Assembly (NCBI GenBank): GCA_025331565.1
Contig: JAFREQ010000021.1
Span: 1,054,001 to 1,118,000 of the forward strand
Direction of reading: 5' to 3'
DNA length: 64,000 nucleotides
Origin: Holacanthus passer
Lineage: Eukaryota; Chordata; Actinopteri; Pomacanthidae
Shown: positions 63,464 through 64,000 of the stretch, piece after piece
How positions within the stretch are numbered: position 1 is the stretch's first letter
Layout of the letters: each line of letters starts with the position of its first letter
Notes under the pieces: model-generated
Seen by the model: only the letters and a program-made list of their open reading frames with translations
Databases searched by the model: none
Told to the model about the DNA's origin: nothing
Position numbers and translations under genes: made by a program

Positions 63464-63540
63464 TACAGACATGAGAGACGTCAATGTTTTCATCTGACTC
63501 AAGCAAAAAAGGGTATTTCCAAAAATGTTGAACTGTTCCT
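63464..63540 (+). repeat. Solo right end of the foldback element family
   Basis: ACAGACATGAGAG, then GGGTATTTCCAAAAATGTTG and AACTGTTCCT, match the right end of the family seen at 12.8 kb (ACAGACGTGAGAG at 13005-13017). The left arm was not found. Confidence 0.5.
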
Positions 63541-64000
63541 CAACTTTTAAACACCATCTACTCCATAACTATTTGGACCCTGAAATTCAAACATCAGACC
63601 CAGATTTAAATGATCTGGTTGTGAAAAACTTGCAGGATCCTGTTTTATATAAACACCTCAAATAAAACAACAGATCAGTTTTTGTACAGAAGATGATCAT
63701 CACCCAACCACAAGAACCAAAATTCATCTTTGCAGGATGAATGAGGTAAATCGGATCGACTGTGTTTTATGAGTCTGTATTATCTTCCCTCTGCGTCTCG
63801 AGGTGCCTCGAGCTAACGGCACTCTGCTGACTCAGGAACTCGCGTCTTCCCGTCCCTCACGTACTGGACCTCCCCTTCAATCTAAGCTGTGTAATGGCGA
63901 ACAGCGGTGCCATAAAATATCTAAATATAACCTGTGCAGCAGACGTGGAAGCAAAGAGGGTAATTAACACTGTAGCTGAGGCCGAGCAGATGAACGGCTC

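Overview
The window looks like vertebrate nuclear DNA from a teleost, most likely a percomorph. Coding sequence is sparse, CpG is low, and dinucleotide microsatellites ((TG)n, (AC)n, (GA)n) are frequent. Several interspersed repeats resemble families I know from percomorph genomes. There are no bacterial-style gene clusters. Only one protein gene and one tRNA gene can be called with confidence; the rest is non-coding or could not be assigned.

Layout. Positions 1 to about 52.7 kb are a long intergenic stretch with no exon I recognise. It holds diverged repeat copies (5.7, 9.5, 12.8, 14.7, 18.9, 21.6, 25.8, 30.9, 33.2 and 45.1 kb), microsatellites, an 0.8 kb polypyrimidine tract (7.49-8.28 kb) next to a short polypurine tract, and islands of denser sequence that look like candidate regulatory elements. 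Around 36.0-37.3 kb, two YY1-like (AAGATGG-type) motifs in opposite orientations, CpG-containing GCTAA-rich sequence and a good splice donor suggest an unannotated transcription start region.

The two-exon sclerostin gene sost lies on the minus strand at 53.85-57.0 kb. It encodes 215 residues with a signal peptide, a complete eight-cysteine knot and the Asn-X-Ile loop used to bind LRP5/6. Its 5' flank is a (GA)n-rich polypurine block, interrupted by a transposon fragment, that starts about 190 bp upstream of the ATG. Some 3.8 kb upstream of sost is an intact tRNA-Pro(AGG) gene on the plus strand.

Context. In mammals the DNA downstream of SOST, towards MEOX1, holds the bone enhancer ECR5, and its deletion causes van Buchem disease. 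If synteny holds in this fish, the 1-53 kb stretch is the equivalent regulatory territory. That is inference: meox1 and dusp3 are not visible here, and no conservation test could be run.
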